Positions 7,820 through 16,479 of a stretch of DNA of 60,800 nucleotides are shown one piece after another. The stretch's first letter is position 1. Each line of letters opens with the position of its first letter. A program made the translations under genes and the position numbers. The DNA comes from Thermoguttaceae bacterium. Lineage in GTDB: Bacteria > Planctomycetota > Planctomycetia > Pirellulales > Thermoguttaceae. The notes under the pieces were generated by a model. It saw nothing but the letters and a program-made list of their open reading frames with translations. It had not been told where the DNA came from and ran no database searches. Where the stretch lies: NCBI GenBank assembly GCA_017937485.1, contig JAGBDN010000010.1:1-60800 (forward strand). The letters run 5' to 3'.

Positions 7820-9802
7820 ATGAAACGTTTTTTAACGACAGCGCTGATTTTAGCGACGCTTGCCGCGCCCGGTTGCTCGCGAAAAGTCCCGGAAGACCCG
7901 TTTAGAGCGGAACAACAACGCATTATGAACAACCGCGGTCGACTCGTCCTCGACTTGGCGCGTCCGGAAAATATGCACGCCGCGAAAATCGAAGGCGCGA
8001 CGCTTGTTCGCGGTCTCGCCGGAACCGGCGCGGACGAGCCGCCGTCGACGTATCAACAACTCGTTTTGCAAGACTTGCAACGCGACGTCGACCAAAAACG
8101 CACCGCGAAAAGCCAAATCGCGTCGCTCGACACCGCGATCGTTCTTCTCGAAACGATCGTTCCGCCGGGCGCCCGCGTCGGCGATCGCCTCGACGTTACG
8201 CTCAAACTTCAACCGGGTTCCGAAGCGTCGAGCGTTCAAGGCGGGTACGTTCGCGGCGCCGAACTTTATCAATATATGGCGGCGGACGTCATTCGTCGCG
8301 GCTATAAACTCGGCGTCGTCGACGGTTACGTTACGCTCGACCCGGATTTGGTCGCGAACAAGAGCCCGGTCGCTTACAAACAGGGCAAGATCGTCGGCGG
8401 CGCGGTCGTTTCGCGGTCGCGGCCGATTTGGCTCGAACTGAAAGAAAACGAACGTTCGCCGGGCATTGCCAAGCAAGTCGAAGACGTTATCAACAAACGT
8501 TTTAGTTACACGAAAACCGGTTACGCCGGGAAGAAGAAAGTCGCGGAGGCTAAATCCGGCGCGACGCGAATCAACCTCGAAGTTCCGGAAGAATACCGCG
8601 ACAATATCGTCCGTTACGTCAACGTCGTTTGCGCGATTTCCTTCTTCGAAACCGCCGACGAACTGAACGAACGCGTCGACCGCCTCGCCGTTCAACTTTT
8701 GAATCCGGAAACGTCGGAATTCGCGTCGATTCGCCTCGAAGCGATCGGCCCGAGCAATGAAAAAGTCGTCGACGCGATTCGCAAAGGGATGACCAGCCCC
8801 GACGCGACGGTTCGCTTTAACTCGGCGATCACCTCCGCCTATTTTAACATTCGCGCCGACCGCCAACAAACGGCGCGCGTCTTGGCCGAGTTCGCCGCCA
8901 ACGACGCCGAACGTCGCCCGGCCGCTCTCGCGACCCTCGGCGTCTGTATGAAAACGTCGTTCGACGTCGACGCGGAGTTGCGCAAACTCCTCTCCGCGCC
9001 GGAAAACGAAACCCGGTACGGAGCGTTCCGAGCGCTTTGGACGCGCAACCCGTCCGACTATATGATTCAGGGCGAAAATTTGGCGAACCAATTCGCTTAC
9101 CACTCCCTCAACTGCGGAGGAACGCCGTTCGCGCACGTCGCGATGAGTTCCCGTCCGGAAATCGTCCTTTTCAACGCCGACCAAATCTTCCTGCAAGGCG
9201 AGATTTACATCGAAGCCAATTCGCGCTTGACGATTCGAACCGACGGCGACGAAATCGTCGTCAAGAAATACGAAACGACCGACGGCGTCAACGAACAACG
9301 TCGCGTCGGCTTTAAAGTCGACGAAACGATCCGCGCCATCGTCGAAATCGGCGGCTCCTACTCCGACGTCGTTTCGTTCCTAACGCAAGCGAAGAGCGGC
9401 GGCTATTTGAAGTCGATCGGCCCCGACGGAACCGCGACCGCCTGCGCGTTCGGAATCGATTCGCTCCCGGGCGCCAAAAACACTCGTTTCAAACGGATTC
9501 GCGACGTCGAGGAAATCGCCCGCCGCGAAGAAGCTCGCGAAGCCGCCGAACGCGCCGCCAAGGAAGAAAATAGGTCGATTTGGTCGCGAATGAACCCGGC
9601 TACTTGGTTCGGAAACGACGAAGAAAAAGCGGCTTCCAACGACGATTTCGACTTCGACGAATTCGACGCCGCCAACGGCGAAGAGACCGACTCCGACGCC
9701 GCGTCGTCCGACTCGCAAGAGTTCGACTCGGACGCCGAAACCGCCGACGCCGCGCTCAAAAACGACGAGTTCGCCGTCGACGAAGAGGAAACGGAAGAAT
9801 AA
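7820..9802 (+). CDS. FlgI-like (P-ring-like) lipoprotein with acidic tail
   Basis: About 660 residues. The ATG at 7820 gives a lipoprotein signal (MKRFLTTALILATLAAPGCSR, lipobox LAAPGC), so the protein should be membrane-anchored in the periplasm. Residues of about 35-270 resemble flagellar P-ring protein FlgI: IVPPGARVGDRLDVTL, SSVQGGYVRGAELY, IAKQVEDVINKRF, and VPEEYRDNIVRYVNVV each match a FlgI block. The middle looks helical and repeat-like and may be HEAT-type, followed by a small beta segment. The last 70 residues are almost all Asp/Glu/Ala/Ser. FlgI itself is about 360 residues and is not a lipoprotein, and no other flagellar gene is present, so a role outside the flagellum is likely. 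GGAAG lies about 9 bases before the ATG; an upstream in-frame start would spoil the signal. Confidence 0.75.
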   Translation: MKRFLTTALILATLAAPGCSRKVPEDPFRAEQQRIMNNRGRLVLDLARPENMHAAKIEGATLVRGLAGTGADEPPSTYQQLVLQDLQRDVDQKRTAKSQIASLDTAIVLLETIVPPGARVGDRLDVTLKLQPGSEASSVQGGYVRGAELYQYMAADVIRRGYKLGVVDGYVTLDPDLVANKSPVAYKQGKIVGGAVVSRSRPIWLELKENERSPGIAKQVEDVINKRFSYTKTGYAGKKKVAEAKSGATRINLEVPEEYRDNIVRYVNVVCAISFFETADELNERVDRLAVQLLNPETSEFASIRLEAIGPSNEKVVDAIRKGMTSPDATVRFNSAITSAYFNIRADRQQTARVLAEFAANDAERRPAALATLGVCMKTSFDVDAELRKLLSAPENETRYGAFRALWTRNPSDYMIQGENLANQFAYHSLNCGGTPFAHVAMSSRPEIVLFNADQIFLQGEIYIEANSRLTIRTDGDEIVVKKYETTDGVNEQRRVGFKVDETIRAIVEIGGSYSDVVSFLTQAKSGGYLKSIGPDGTATACAFGIDSLPGAKNTRFKRIRDVEEIARREEAREAAERAAKEENRSIWSRMNPATWFGNDEEKAASNDDFDFDEFDAANGEETDSDAASSDSQEFDSDAETADAALKNDEFAVDEEETEE

Positions 9803-9823
9803 CCCGCCTCGTTAAAAAACGCC

Positions 9824-9856
9824 AAAAGCCCGACGCGCCAAACGTCGGGCTTTTTT
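9824..9856. terminator. Bidirectional terminator
   Basis: AAAAGCCCGACG (9824-9835) pairs with CGTCGGGCTTTT (9843-9854), followed by TT; the preceding A tract makes it usable from either strand. It ends the FlgI-like gene. Confidence 0.85.
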
Positions 9857-9923
9857 AACGCCGTTTCGACGCCGAAACTCGTTCGGCGCCGTCGGTTCTA
9901 ACTTCGACGTCGTTTTTAAAAAA

Positions 9924-9982
9924 CGTCAAACGGAAACGCGTTCGAGCGGTTCGCTCAACTCGCGAGCGACCTCCTTACGCGC
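9924..9982 (-). repeat. 59-bp duplicate of the pfkA 3' end (copy 1)
   Basis: These 59 bases match 10010-10068, the last codons and stop of pfkA, with only three differences. The copies start 86 bp apart. Copy 1 lies beyond the pfkA stop and would encode a C-terminal fragment of the same kind (ARELSEPLERVSV). Confidence 0.9.
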
Positions 9983-10009
9983 CCGCCGCCCCGCGTTCTT
10001 TCGAAGAGG

Positions 10010-10068
10010 CGTCAAACGGAAACGCGTTCGAGCAGTTCGATCAACTCGCGAGCGACCTCCTTATGCGC
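10010..10068 (-). repeat. 59-bp repeat within the pfkA 3' end (copy 2)
   Basis: The coding copy of the 59-bp direct repeat; it includes the pfkA stop codon and the last 18 sense codons. Confidence 0.9.
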
Positions 10069-10998
10069 GGCAACGGCCTCTTCGAGCGGCGTCAACGTCA
10101 ACTTTCCGGCGATTTCGCCGACCATCTTGCCACTTTCGCCCAAGTGCAGCGCGTCGACGGCGAAGCGCCCGAGCCGCGTCGCCAAAATACGGTCGAGCGG
10201 AACCGGCGAACCGCCGCGCATCACGTGTCCGAGGACGACCGCCCGCATTTCGTAAGGCGCGCCCGCTTTTTTCAACGCTTCCATCGTCTTGTAAGCGCCG
10301 CCGTACTCGTCCCCTTCGGCGACGATCATAATCGTCGACTTTTTCCCTAACGCTTTGAAACGCTTCAATTTCTCGACGATCGTTTCAATCGACGTATGCG
10401 TTTCCGGAATCGTCGCCAACTCGCAGCCGCCGGCGATGGCGATCGCGGTCGCCAAATCGCCGCAGTCGCGCCCCATCACCTCGACGAGAAACATCATATC
10501 GTGGCTCCCGGCGGTGTCGCGCAACTTGTCGACCGCGTCGACGCCGGTTTTGACGGCGGTCGCGAAGCCGATCGTGTAATCGGTTCCGAGGAGGTCGTTG
10601 TCGATAGTGCCCGGAATCCCGATCACTTGCCCCTCTTCCCAACGCTTGGCGATTTCGAGCGCGCCGGTCAGGGTGCCGTTCCCGCCGATGGCGACGAGAG
10701 CGCCGAAACGGTAGCGCCGCAGGTTCTCGACAACTTGTCGGATTCCTTCTTCGGTTCGCATTTCGTCGCAACGACTGCTATTGAAACTGGCGCCCCCTTT
10801 GCTCGTCCAGCCGGAAACTTCGCGAACGTCGACGGCGCGGTCGGTTCCGCCCCAAAATTCGCCGTTCAAAATCCCTTGGTAGCCGTGACGAATCCCGACG
10901 ATTTTATCGCCGTACTGGTCGCCGGCCCGCACGATGGCGCGCAAACACGGATTCATCCCCGGCGCGTCGCCGCCGCTGCACAAAACGCCAATTTTCAT
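10012..10998 (-). CDS. pfkA: 6-phosphofructokinase
   Basis: Phosphorylates fructose 6-phosphate in glycolysis. The 328-residue protein matches the bacterial PfkA plan: nucleotide loop MKIGVLCSGGDAPGMNPCLR, substrate segments PGTIDNDLLGTDYTIGF and VEVMGRDCGDLATAIAIAGG, and RGGSPVPLDRILATRLG. The PGTIDND (not PKTIDND) motif points to ATP rather than pyrophosphate as donor. Unusually, the GGDGS motif that places a Mg-ATP aspartate reads GGNGT here, with Asn at residue 107 (codon AAC, 10678-10680). The start has CGGAG upstream. It is a single-gene unit with a partial copy of its own 3' end just downstream. Confidence 0.92.
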   Translation of the reverse strand: MKIGVLCSGGDAPGMNPCLRAIVRAGDQYGDKIVGIRHGYQGILNGEFWGGTDRAVDVREVSGWTSKGGASFNSSRCDEMRTEEGIRQVVENLRRYRFGALVAIGGNGTLTGALEIAKRWEEGQVIGIPGTIDNDLLGTDYTIGFATAVKTGVDAVDKLRDTAGSHDMMFLVEVMGRDCGDLATAIAIAGGCELATIPETHTSIETIVEKLKRFKALGKKSTIMIVAEGDEYGGAYKTMEALKKAGAPYEMRAVVLGHVMRGGSPVPLDRILATRLGRFAVDALHLGESGKMVGEIAGKLTLTPLEEAVAAHKEVARELIELLERVSV

Positions 10999-11159
10999 CG
11001 TTCCATTTTCTCCGTTTTATCTAAATTCGCTTCTCGGCGAAATCGCCTTCGTTAAGCGTCGCTTTTTCGACTCGGCGCGACCGGCGCGGCCCGCCTATCT
11101 TAACCAATTGTAACGATTAAAACGGCGTCGTCAAGCCGCCGCCGGGGCGTCGAACGGTA

Positions 11160-11207
11160 AAAAAAACGCGCCGACCGTCGGTTTTTCCGCCGAATCGACG
11201 CGTTTTT
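11160..11207 (-). terminator. Terminator of the 11253-14803 operon
   Basis: On the minus strand AAAAACGCG..., an imperfect long stem, is followed by CGCGTTTTTTTT. It lies about 45 bases after the stop of the last operon gene. Confidence 0.7.
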
Positions 11208-11252
11208 CCCATCTTAACGGACGCGCTAAAACGCCGCGGCCTTTCTTTCGCG

Positions 11253-13160
11253 TTAAAACGCAAAAATCGAAACGACGATCGCCAACGCCGTCGCCAACGC
11301 GATAAAAACCAACGCGAACGCCAAAAACGCGAAAATCCCGAGCGCGCCCAACGCCGTTCCAAAGCGTCTCGCGCAAACGAGCGCCGCGATAAACGCCGCC
11401 GACGCCGCGACGAGCGGCCCCGCCGTTATCAGCCCGACGACGAAAACGAGCCCGATCATTTGCCAATCTTTCCCGCTCAAACCGCCGCCGTTCGGAATCG
11501 GTCGCGACTCCGGCGTCGGAAACGGAAAACGCCCGCCGCCGTCGCCGACCGGAAAGCGTCGCTCGTAATCGCCGCGATTCCAACGTTTGCCGCCGCGCCG
11601 TCCGTTGCGCGTCAACAGGAAAAAGAGCAAAAGTCCGACGCCGAGCGGCGTTCCCAACGTCAGCGCGCCCAACAGCCCGAAAATCGGCCCGAGCCGGAAT
11701 TCGACCGTCGGCTTTGCGTTCGGGTCGTCAAATATTTTTTCGAACGCGTCGAACGCTTTCTTTTCCGCGGCGCTCGCTTTTTCCTCCGTCTTCCCGAGAA
11801 GCGCGTCCAAACGCCGCCGAATCGCGCCGCCCGCGTCCTTGTCGGTCGACTCGTAATAGCGCGCCAAATCTTGCAAATCGTTCAAGTTGCGTTCGAACGC
11901 CTCGTCTTCTTCGGCAATTTGGGCAAGCGGGGCAAGCGCGGCGGTCTCTTCCAAGAGCGCGAACGTCTCCGGCCAACCGGCGTTCGACTCGGCGAGCCCT
12001 TTCGTCGACTCCCGCAACGCGTCGAGCGTCGGTCGCCAACTCGCTTTCCGCGCCTTTTCTTGAAACTTCTTAAACTCTTTGACGCGGTCTTTTCCGAGCG
12101 TTTCGGCCAACTCGACCAACTCCGCCGCCGCGTCGTTCGTCGCCGCGAACGCGACGTCGGTCGCTCCGGCGTCGAGCGCGATTTGAATTTCTCGGTTCGC
12201 CGCGTCGACGATTTTTTTCCCTTGCGACTCGAAAAGGCGTTTCGCGACCGGCGCGTCGTCCGGAACCGCTTCCGGGTCGAACGTCGGCAACGCCGGAATC
12301 CCCGCCGTTTCCCGCGTCGCTTTCTTTTCTCCGCTTCGTTCTTTTTCGCCGTTTTTCCCTTTTTCCCCGTTTTCGGCGACCGCGTTTTCTTCGCCCGCTT
12401 CGCTATTTTCCGATTTTTCGCCGGTTTCGGCGCCCCCGACAAGCGCTTCAAACGCGGTTTCTTGCGCTTCCTCGAACGCCAAAATCTCTTCCGGCGAAAT
12501 CGATTCGAGCGGTCGGTCGGCGTCGGACGCGGCGTCTTCGGTCAGCGCTCGCAATCGGTCGGCGACCGCGACCGCTTCGACGGAGCCGCCCTCCGCGTTC
12601 AACTCCTCGACGGCGGCGCCAAGCGTTTCCTCGCTCTCCAAGCGCCGCGCCCAACGGGCCCGTTCGCTTTCGGCCCGCGCGATCTCGGCGTCGAAACGCT
12701 CGCTCAACTTTCGCAACGCCGCCCGTTCGCGCTCGACTTCGAGCCATTCGCGCTGTTTCGCGAACGCCGTCGCCGCCTCCGGACGCTCGCTCGACTTCGG
12801 CGACGTCGCGCCGCTCTTCATTTCGGCGACCAACGCGGCGCGCTCGTCGGCGTCGAATCGGAAAAAGACGCGGCGAAACTCGCTCCGCAAGCGGCGCGCT
12901 TCGCTTTCCCGCTTCGTCGCCAACGCGTCGATTCGAGCCCGTTCGGTTCGCGCCGCCGCCAGCGAGTCCTCCAGCGCCGTCAACCGCGCCCGCGTCTCGT
13001 TCGCCGGCGACGGCGCGACGTTCGCAACGCTTGCGACGCGCCAAACGACGAACGCGACGCCCAAAAGCGCGACCGCTCCGACAAGCGCCCCAATTATCCG
13101 CCGTTTCCTTTTTTTCGCGTCTTGTCCGCCGTTTTCCGCGTTCGAATATTCGTCGTTCAT
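11253..13160 (-). CDS. Large coiled-coil membrane protein, function unknown
   Basis: Not recognised. 635 residues. One transmembrane helix lies near the N-terminus (RIIGALVGAVALLGVAFVVW, about 22-41). About 430 residues rich in Ala/Glu/Arg follow, strongly predicted to be helical coiled coil and broken by a low-complexity charged stretch (GEKSENSEAGEENAVAENGE). The C-terminal 150 residues carry further hydrophobic segments (FGLLGALTLGTPLGVGLLLF, then three near the end) separated by a Gly/Arg/Pro loop. It is the last gene of an operon with two other membrane proteins and a sigma-like protein, 38 bases after the latter. No good ribosome binding site is visible, so translation may be coupled. 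A structural or envelope-stress role is possible but not shown. Confidence 0.65.
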   Translation of the reverse strand: MNDEYSNAENGGQDAKKRKRRIIGALVGAVALLGVAFVVWRVASVANVAPSPANETRARLTALEDSLAAARTERARIDALATKRESEARRLRSEFRRVFFRFDADERAALVAEMKSGATSPKSSERPEAATAFAKQREWLEVERERAALRKLSERFDAEIARAESERARWARRLESEETLGAAVEELNAEGGSVEAVAVADRLRALTEDAASDADRPLESISPEEILAFEEAQETAFEALVGGAETGEKSENSEAGEENAVAENGEKGKNGEKERSGEKKATRETAGIPALPTFDPEAVPDDAPVAKRLFESQGKKIVDAANREIQIALDAGATDVAFAATNDAAAELVELAETLGKDRVKEFKKFQEKARKASWRPTLDALRESTKGLAESNAGWPETFALLEETAALAPLAQIAEEDEAFERNLNDLQDLARYYESTDKDAGGAIRRRLDALLGKTEEKASAAEKKAFDAFEKIFDDPNAKPTVEFRLGPIFGLLGALTLGTPLGVGLLLFFLLTRNGRRGGKRWNRGDYERRFPVGDGGGRFPFPTPESRPIPNGGGLSGKDWQMIGLVFVVGLITAGPLVAASAAFIAALVCARRFGTALGALGIFAFLAFALVFIALATALAIVVSIFAF

Positions 13161-13198
13161 CGTCGTTTCGTCGTTTTTATCTCGTTATTTTTCGTTGT

Positions 13199-13651
13199 TT
13201 AGTCGTCCCGCGTTTCCGTTTCGAGCAAGCCGCGCAACCGCTTCGGTACCGCCCGCAACGCGTCGCGCCACTTCGCCGCCCGACGAACGAACGTTCGCCG
13301 CTTGTCGAGAAGCCGCCGGTCGAGAATCGTTCGGAGCCAGCTCGCCGCCTCCGCGTCGGTCGTTCCGCGAAACGTTTCCGCCTTTCGATAAACGACCCAA
13401 AGGAGCTCGCTCAACGCGTCCGACGCGTCCTCGACGAGCGTCAAATACCCGCCGCCGTCCGAAAATTCGCCGAGCGTTCGAGCGACGCGCGCCCGAAAAA
13501 GCGTCTCGGCGACGCGCCCAAGTTCGGCCAACGCGCCGTTTAGCGCGTCGGCGTCGCCGGTTCGCTTCGCCTCGACGGTTCGCGTCAACGCGGCGCAAAT
13601 CGGATTTTCGCCGTTCGCCGCGTCGACGTTCGTTGTTTCCCGCTCGCTCAA
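13199..13651 (-). CDS. Sigma-70 region 2-like protein, region 4 missing
   Basis: 150 residues. The middle (residues about 70-125) contains DASDALSELLWVVYRKAETF, then RGTTDAEAASWLRTILDRRL and LDKRR. This resembles region 2 of planctomycete ECF sigma factors (a DLVQE-type helix, a FRG turn, and a W-L-R-I-L helix). There is no recognisable region 4, so it may not recognise a full promoter alone; it may instead be a sigma relative acting as a partner or regulator. The only plausible start is TTG, with GGAAG overlapping the stop of the preceding gene and only 4 bases between the two genes, implying coupled translation. The assignment rests on pattern recognition and could be wrong. Confidence 0.55.
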   Translation of the reverse strand: MSERETTNVDAANGENPICAALTRTVEAKRTGDADALNGALAELGRVAETLFRARVARTLGEFSDGGGYLTLVEDASDALSELLWVVYRKAETFRGTTDAEAASWLRTILDRRLLDKRRTFVRRAAKWRDALRAVPKRLRGLLETETRDD

Positions 13652-13655
13652 CGTC

Positions 13656-14468
13656 TTACTTCCAAAGCGCGTCGAGTTCGGCTTCGTCGGAAACCGGTTC
13701 GAGAACGTCGGTCGGTTGGAGCGCCGCCGACCGTTCGTTCGTTTCGTCTTGATAAACGTTCGTTTGCGCGTTCAGCTCGTCGATTTCTTCTTGCAACACG
13801 TCGAGCGCGGCGCCGAGTTCGCCGACGTCGACGCCTTCGACGTTCGCCTCCATCGACGCAAGTTCGGCGTTGACCGCCGCCAAATCCTTCGCGGTTTCCA
13901 GTTCTTTCAGGCGCCCTTCCAACTTCGCGACGGTCAGCTCCATTTCGCTCTTTTTCTTCGTCATTTGTTCGGCGACGCCGCGCAATCGTTCGAAGGTCGT
14001 TTTCTTTTGTTCCGCGATCGACTGTTTTTGTTTCAAATCCGCGTTCCAACGGTCGAGCGTCGAATACACCTCGGCGGCGGAAACCGTTTTACCGCCGAAC
14101 GTTAACCCGATTTTCTTTTGTTGGTCGGTCAACGCGTCTCGTTCGCTCGGGCTCGGCAGGCCCGCTTCCTTCGCGGCGGTCGCCAACGCTTTCATCGCCG
14201 CTTCCAACTTCGCGACCGCCTCTTGTTCGCGCTCCCAAGCGAGTTCGAGCGTTCGAGCGTCGACCCGATAGTCGCGCGCTTGCTCGTCCAACCGACCGAT
14301 TTTCGCCTTCGTTTCGGCGATCGCCTTATTCGCCCGCGCCGCGGCGGTCGCTCGGTCGACCTTCTTCGACATTTGCGCCGCTTGCTCCGACAAAAACCCG
14401 AACTGCCAAACCGCGATCCCGACGACGACCGCTAAAATCCCCAACGTCGCTAAAACGCTCTTCACCAT
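13656..14468 (-). CDS. Membrane-anchored coiled-coil protein, function unknown
   Basis: 270 residues. An N-terminal membrane anchor (VLATLGILAVVVGIAVWQFG) is followed by about 220 residues of continuous coiled coil rich in Lys/Glu/Ala, then a short acidic tail. The shape (one helix, long coil) recalls PspA-like or LemA-like envelope proteins, but no family motif is certain. GAGGG precedes the ATG. It lies second in the operon, 32 bases after the small membrane protein and 4 bases before the sigma-like gene, which argues that membrane anchor and sigma-like protein work together. Confidence 0.65.
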   Translation of the reverse strand: MVKSVLATLGILAVVVGIAVWQFGFLSEQAAQMSKKVDRATAAARANKAIAETKAKIGRLDEQARDYRVDARTLELAWEREQEAVAKLEAAMKALATAAKEAGLPSPSERDALTDQQKKIGLTFGGKTVSAAEVYSTLDRWNADLKQKQSIAEQKKTTFERLRGVAEQMTKKKSEMELTVAKLEGRLKELETAKDLAAVNAELASMEANVEGVDVGELGAALDVLQEEIDELNAQTNVYQDETNERSAALQPTDVLEPVSDEAELDALWK

Positions 14469-14500
14469 TTTACCCTCGTTTTTCTATTTTCTCTATTTCC

Positions 14501-14803
14501 TCAAAGAAACGTCGAACCGGGAGCCGACGACTCCGCGTCGAACTCGGCGGCCGCCAACGTTTCGCAATACGCCGCCGTCGACTCGCGCATCGACTCCAAC
14601 GCCGCGCAAGCGAACGGAAATTCGACGACCAACAGGAGCCCGACCGCCAGCGCGCAACGGTTCGCGACGCCGCAAAAACGCTCGACCGCCGCTTGCCGCT
14701 CGGCGCGTCGAACGGTCGCCGCCGCGCTCCGTCGAACGACCGTTTCCCAACGGTCGCGCAACGCGTCTTCGGGCGTTTCATTCGTTCGTTTTCGTTCGTT
14801 CAT
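14501..14803 (-). CDS. Small single-span membrane protein (100 aa)
   Basis: Not recognised. It starts MNERKRTNETPEDALRDRWE; a basic, helical cytosolic part of about 50 residues is followed by one membrane helix (CALAVGLLLVVEFPFACAAL) and a short outer tail. The layout fits a small anti-sigma-type or adaptor protein, but nothing proves this. The ATG at 14803 has GGAGG 8 bases upstream, far better than the distant upstream in-frame start. It is the first gene of the four-gene operon. Confidence 0.6.
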   Translation of the reverse strand: MNERKRTNETPEDALRDRWETVVRRSAAATVRRAERQAAVERFCGVANRCALAVGLLLVVEFPFACAALESMRESTAAYCETLAAAEFDAESSAPGSTFL

Positions 14804-15082
14804 TTCAAACGCCTCCTCCGCGGCGCCGCGTCCGGCCCCGCCTCTAATATAAAGGACGACGCGAAACGCCGCCGCTCCGGGTAAATTCGCTAAAAAAAAG
14901 AAAAAATTCCGAGAAAAACGCGAAAAATTTTCGCCGCTTGTTTTTCCGTTCGCCGTCTTAGCCGCGACGGCGTTCGAAACGCCCGACAATTCCTTGGCGA
15001 CGGCGCCCCGACGTCGCTTCATTGGCGGCGGACGCCCCGACGGTCGCGGCGCTTGCCGCTCCGATTCGCGACGTCGCGACGT

Positions 15083-15121
15083 AAAAAAACGCCCGACCGC
15101 GTTAAAACGGTCGAGCGTTTT
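15083..15121 (-). terminator. Terminator of the aminotransferase gene
   Basis: On the minus strand AAAACGC-CGACCG pairs with CGGTCG-GCGTTTT with one mismatch each side, followed by TTT. It sits about 30 bases after the stop. Confidence 0.8.
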
Positions 15122-15150
15122 CTACTTCAAGCCCTGGCGTTCGTTTCGTT

Positions 15151-16341
15151 TCAGGAAACGAAATCGGCGATGCGGTCGAACGCCTCTTTCAGGTTCTCCA
15201 TACTCGCGGCGAACGAAGCGCGAGCGTACCCCTCGGCGCCGAACGCGCTTCCCATCACCGTCGCGACCTTCTTTTGTTCGAGAAGCGCCATGCACCAGTC
15301 TTGGCTCGTCTCGACCTTGACGCCGTTGTATTCGCGCCCCAAAAACTTTTGAATGTTAAAGAACGCGTAAAAAGCGCCGCCCATTTTGCCGCAGGTCATT
15401 CCCGGAATCTCGGCGATGCGACCGGCGACGTAATCGCGGCGTTTTTCGAACTCGACGCGCATCGCGTCGACGCAACTTTGATCGCCGGTAACGGCGGCCA
15501 ACGCGGCGTATTGGCTGACGCTGCACGGGTTCGACGTTTCTTGGCTTTGCAGGCTCGCCATCTTCTTCGCGACGTTTTCCGGCGCGAACGTCCACCCGAC
15601 GCGCCAACCGGTCATCGCGTAAGTCTTGCTGACGCCGTTGATCACGATCGTGCGGTCGGCCAAGCCTTCGCGCAGCGTCGGGAAACTGGCGAACGGCGCG
15701 CCGTCGTACACCAAGCGTTCGTAAATTTCGTCCGAAACGACGAAAAGATCGTTTTCGATCGCAATATCGGCCAACGCTTCCAACTCGGCGCGCGTGTAGC
15801 ACGAGCCGGTCGGGTTCGACGGACTGCAGAGGAGCAACATCCGCGTTTTCGGCGTAATCGCGGCGCGCAACGCTTCCGGCGTCAGTTTGAAGTCGTCTTC
15901 TTCGCGAGTCGGCACGATCACCGGAACGGCGCCGGACAACTTGATCAGTTCGGCGTAACTAACCCAATACGGCGCCGGCAAAATCGCTTCGTCGCCCGGG
16001 TTCAACGTGCAGAAAAAGGCGTTGTGGAGCGAGTGTTTCGCGCCGTTCGAAACGACGATTTGCGACGGTTTGTATTCGAGCCCGAACCGCGCGAAGTAGT
16101 CGGCGCAAATCGCTTCTTTCAGCGCCGGGATACCGCTGGCGACGGTGTAGCGCGTGTGCCCGGCGTTCATCGCGGCGACCGCGGCTTCGCAAATGTGTTT
16201 CGGCGTGTTGAAGTCCGGTTCGCCGACGCTCAAGTCGACGACCGTTTCGCCCTTCGCTTTCAACTCTTTCGCCTTCGCGGACATCGCGAGCGTCGCGGAC
16301 GGTTCCATCCCTTGAACGATTTTAGAGAGAGCGATCGCCAT
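15151..16341 (-). CDS. Class I aspartate aminotransferase
   Basis: PLP-dependent transfer of the amino group between aspartate and 2-oxoglutarate (or a related acid), cytosolic. About 396 residues, normal for the AspB-type Igamma group. Motifs: LSVGEPDFNTP, YTVASGIPALKEAI, NGAKHSLHNAF, SPSNPTGSCY, SDEIYERLVYD, and the PLP-lysine motif GVSKTYAMTGWRVGW, with the C-terminal ARASFAAS arginine region. The exact substrate cannot be told from prephenate- or other Igamma-type aminotransferases. The ATG at 16341 is preferred because GAGGAG lies 9 bases upstream; the in-frame TTG three codons earlier overlaps that site. Confidence 0.92.
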   Translation of the reverse strand: MAIALSKIVQGMEPSATLAMSAKAKELKAKGETVVDLSVGEPDFNTPKHICEAAVAAMNAGHTRYTVASGIPALKEAICADYFARFGLEYKPSQIVVSNGAKHSLHNAFFCTLNPGDEAILPAPYWVSYAELIKLSGAVPVIVPTREEDDFKLTPEALRAAITPKTRMLLLCSPSNPTGSCYTRAELEALADIAIENDLFVVSDEIYERLVYDGAPFASFPTLREGLADRTIVINGVSKTYAMTGWRVGWTFAPENVAKKMASLQSQETSNPCSVSQYAALAAVTGDQSCVDAMRVEFEKRRDYVAGRIAEIPGMTCGKMGGAFYAFFNIQKFLGREYNGVKVETSQDWCMALLEQKKVATVMGSAFGAEGYARASFAASMENLKEAFDRIADFVS

Positions 16342-16428
16342 TTTTCCCAACTCCTCAAAGCAGCCTTTTTTGCGTATTTTTCCTAGTCGACGCGCCGCAA
16401 GGCCCGGAACGCCGAGTAAATCTTACTT

Positions 16429-16456
16429 ATTATACCCGCGACGCCAAAACTCGCAA
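16429..16456 (-). promoter_or_regulatory. Probable promoter of the aminotransferase gene
   Basis: On the minus strand TTGCGA (16451-16456), 16 bp, TATAAT (16429-16434). The leader would be about 80 bases. Confidence 0.6.
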
Positions 16457-16479
16457 GGAGCCCGCAAGGCGCGTCGACG

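Noticed and set aside
7850..9298. Minus-strand open frame of 482 codons opposite the FlgI-like gene
   Set aside because: Composition artefact; the plus-strand gene has a lipobox, promoter, ribosome binding site and terminator.
10012..10998. Pyrophosphate-dependent phosphofructokinase
   Set aside because: PGTIDND and the Gly after the changed residue point to the ATP-type; PPi enzymes carry Asp and Lys at these places.
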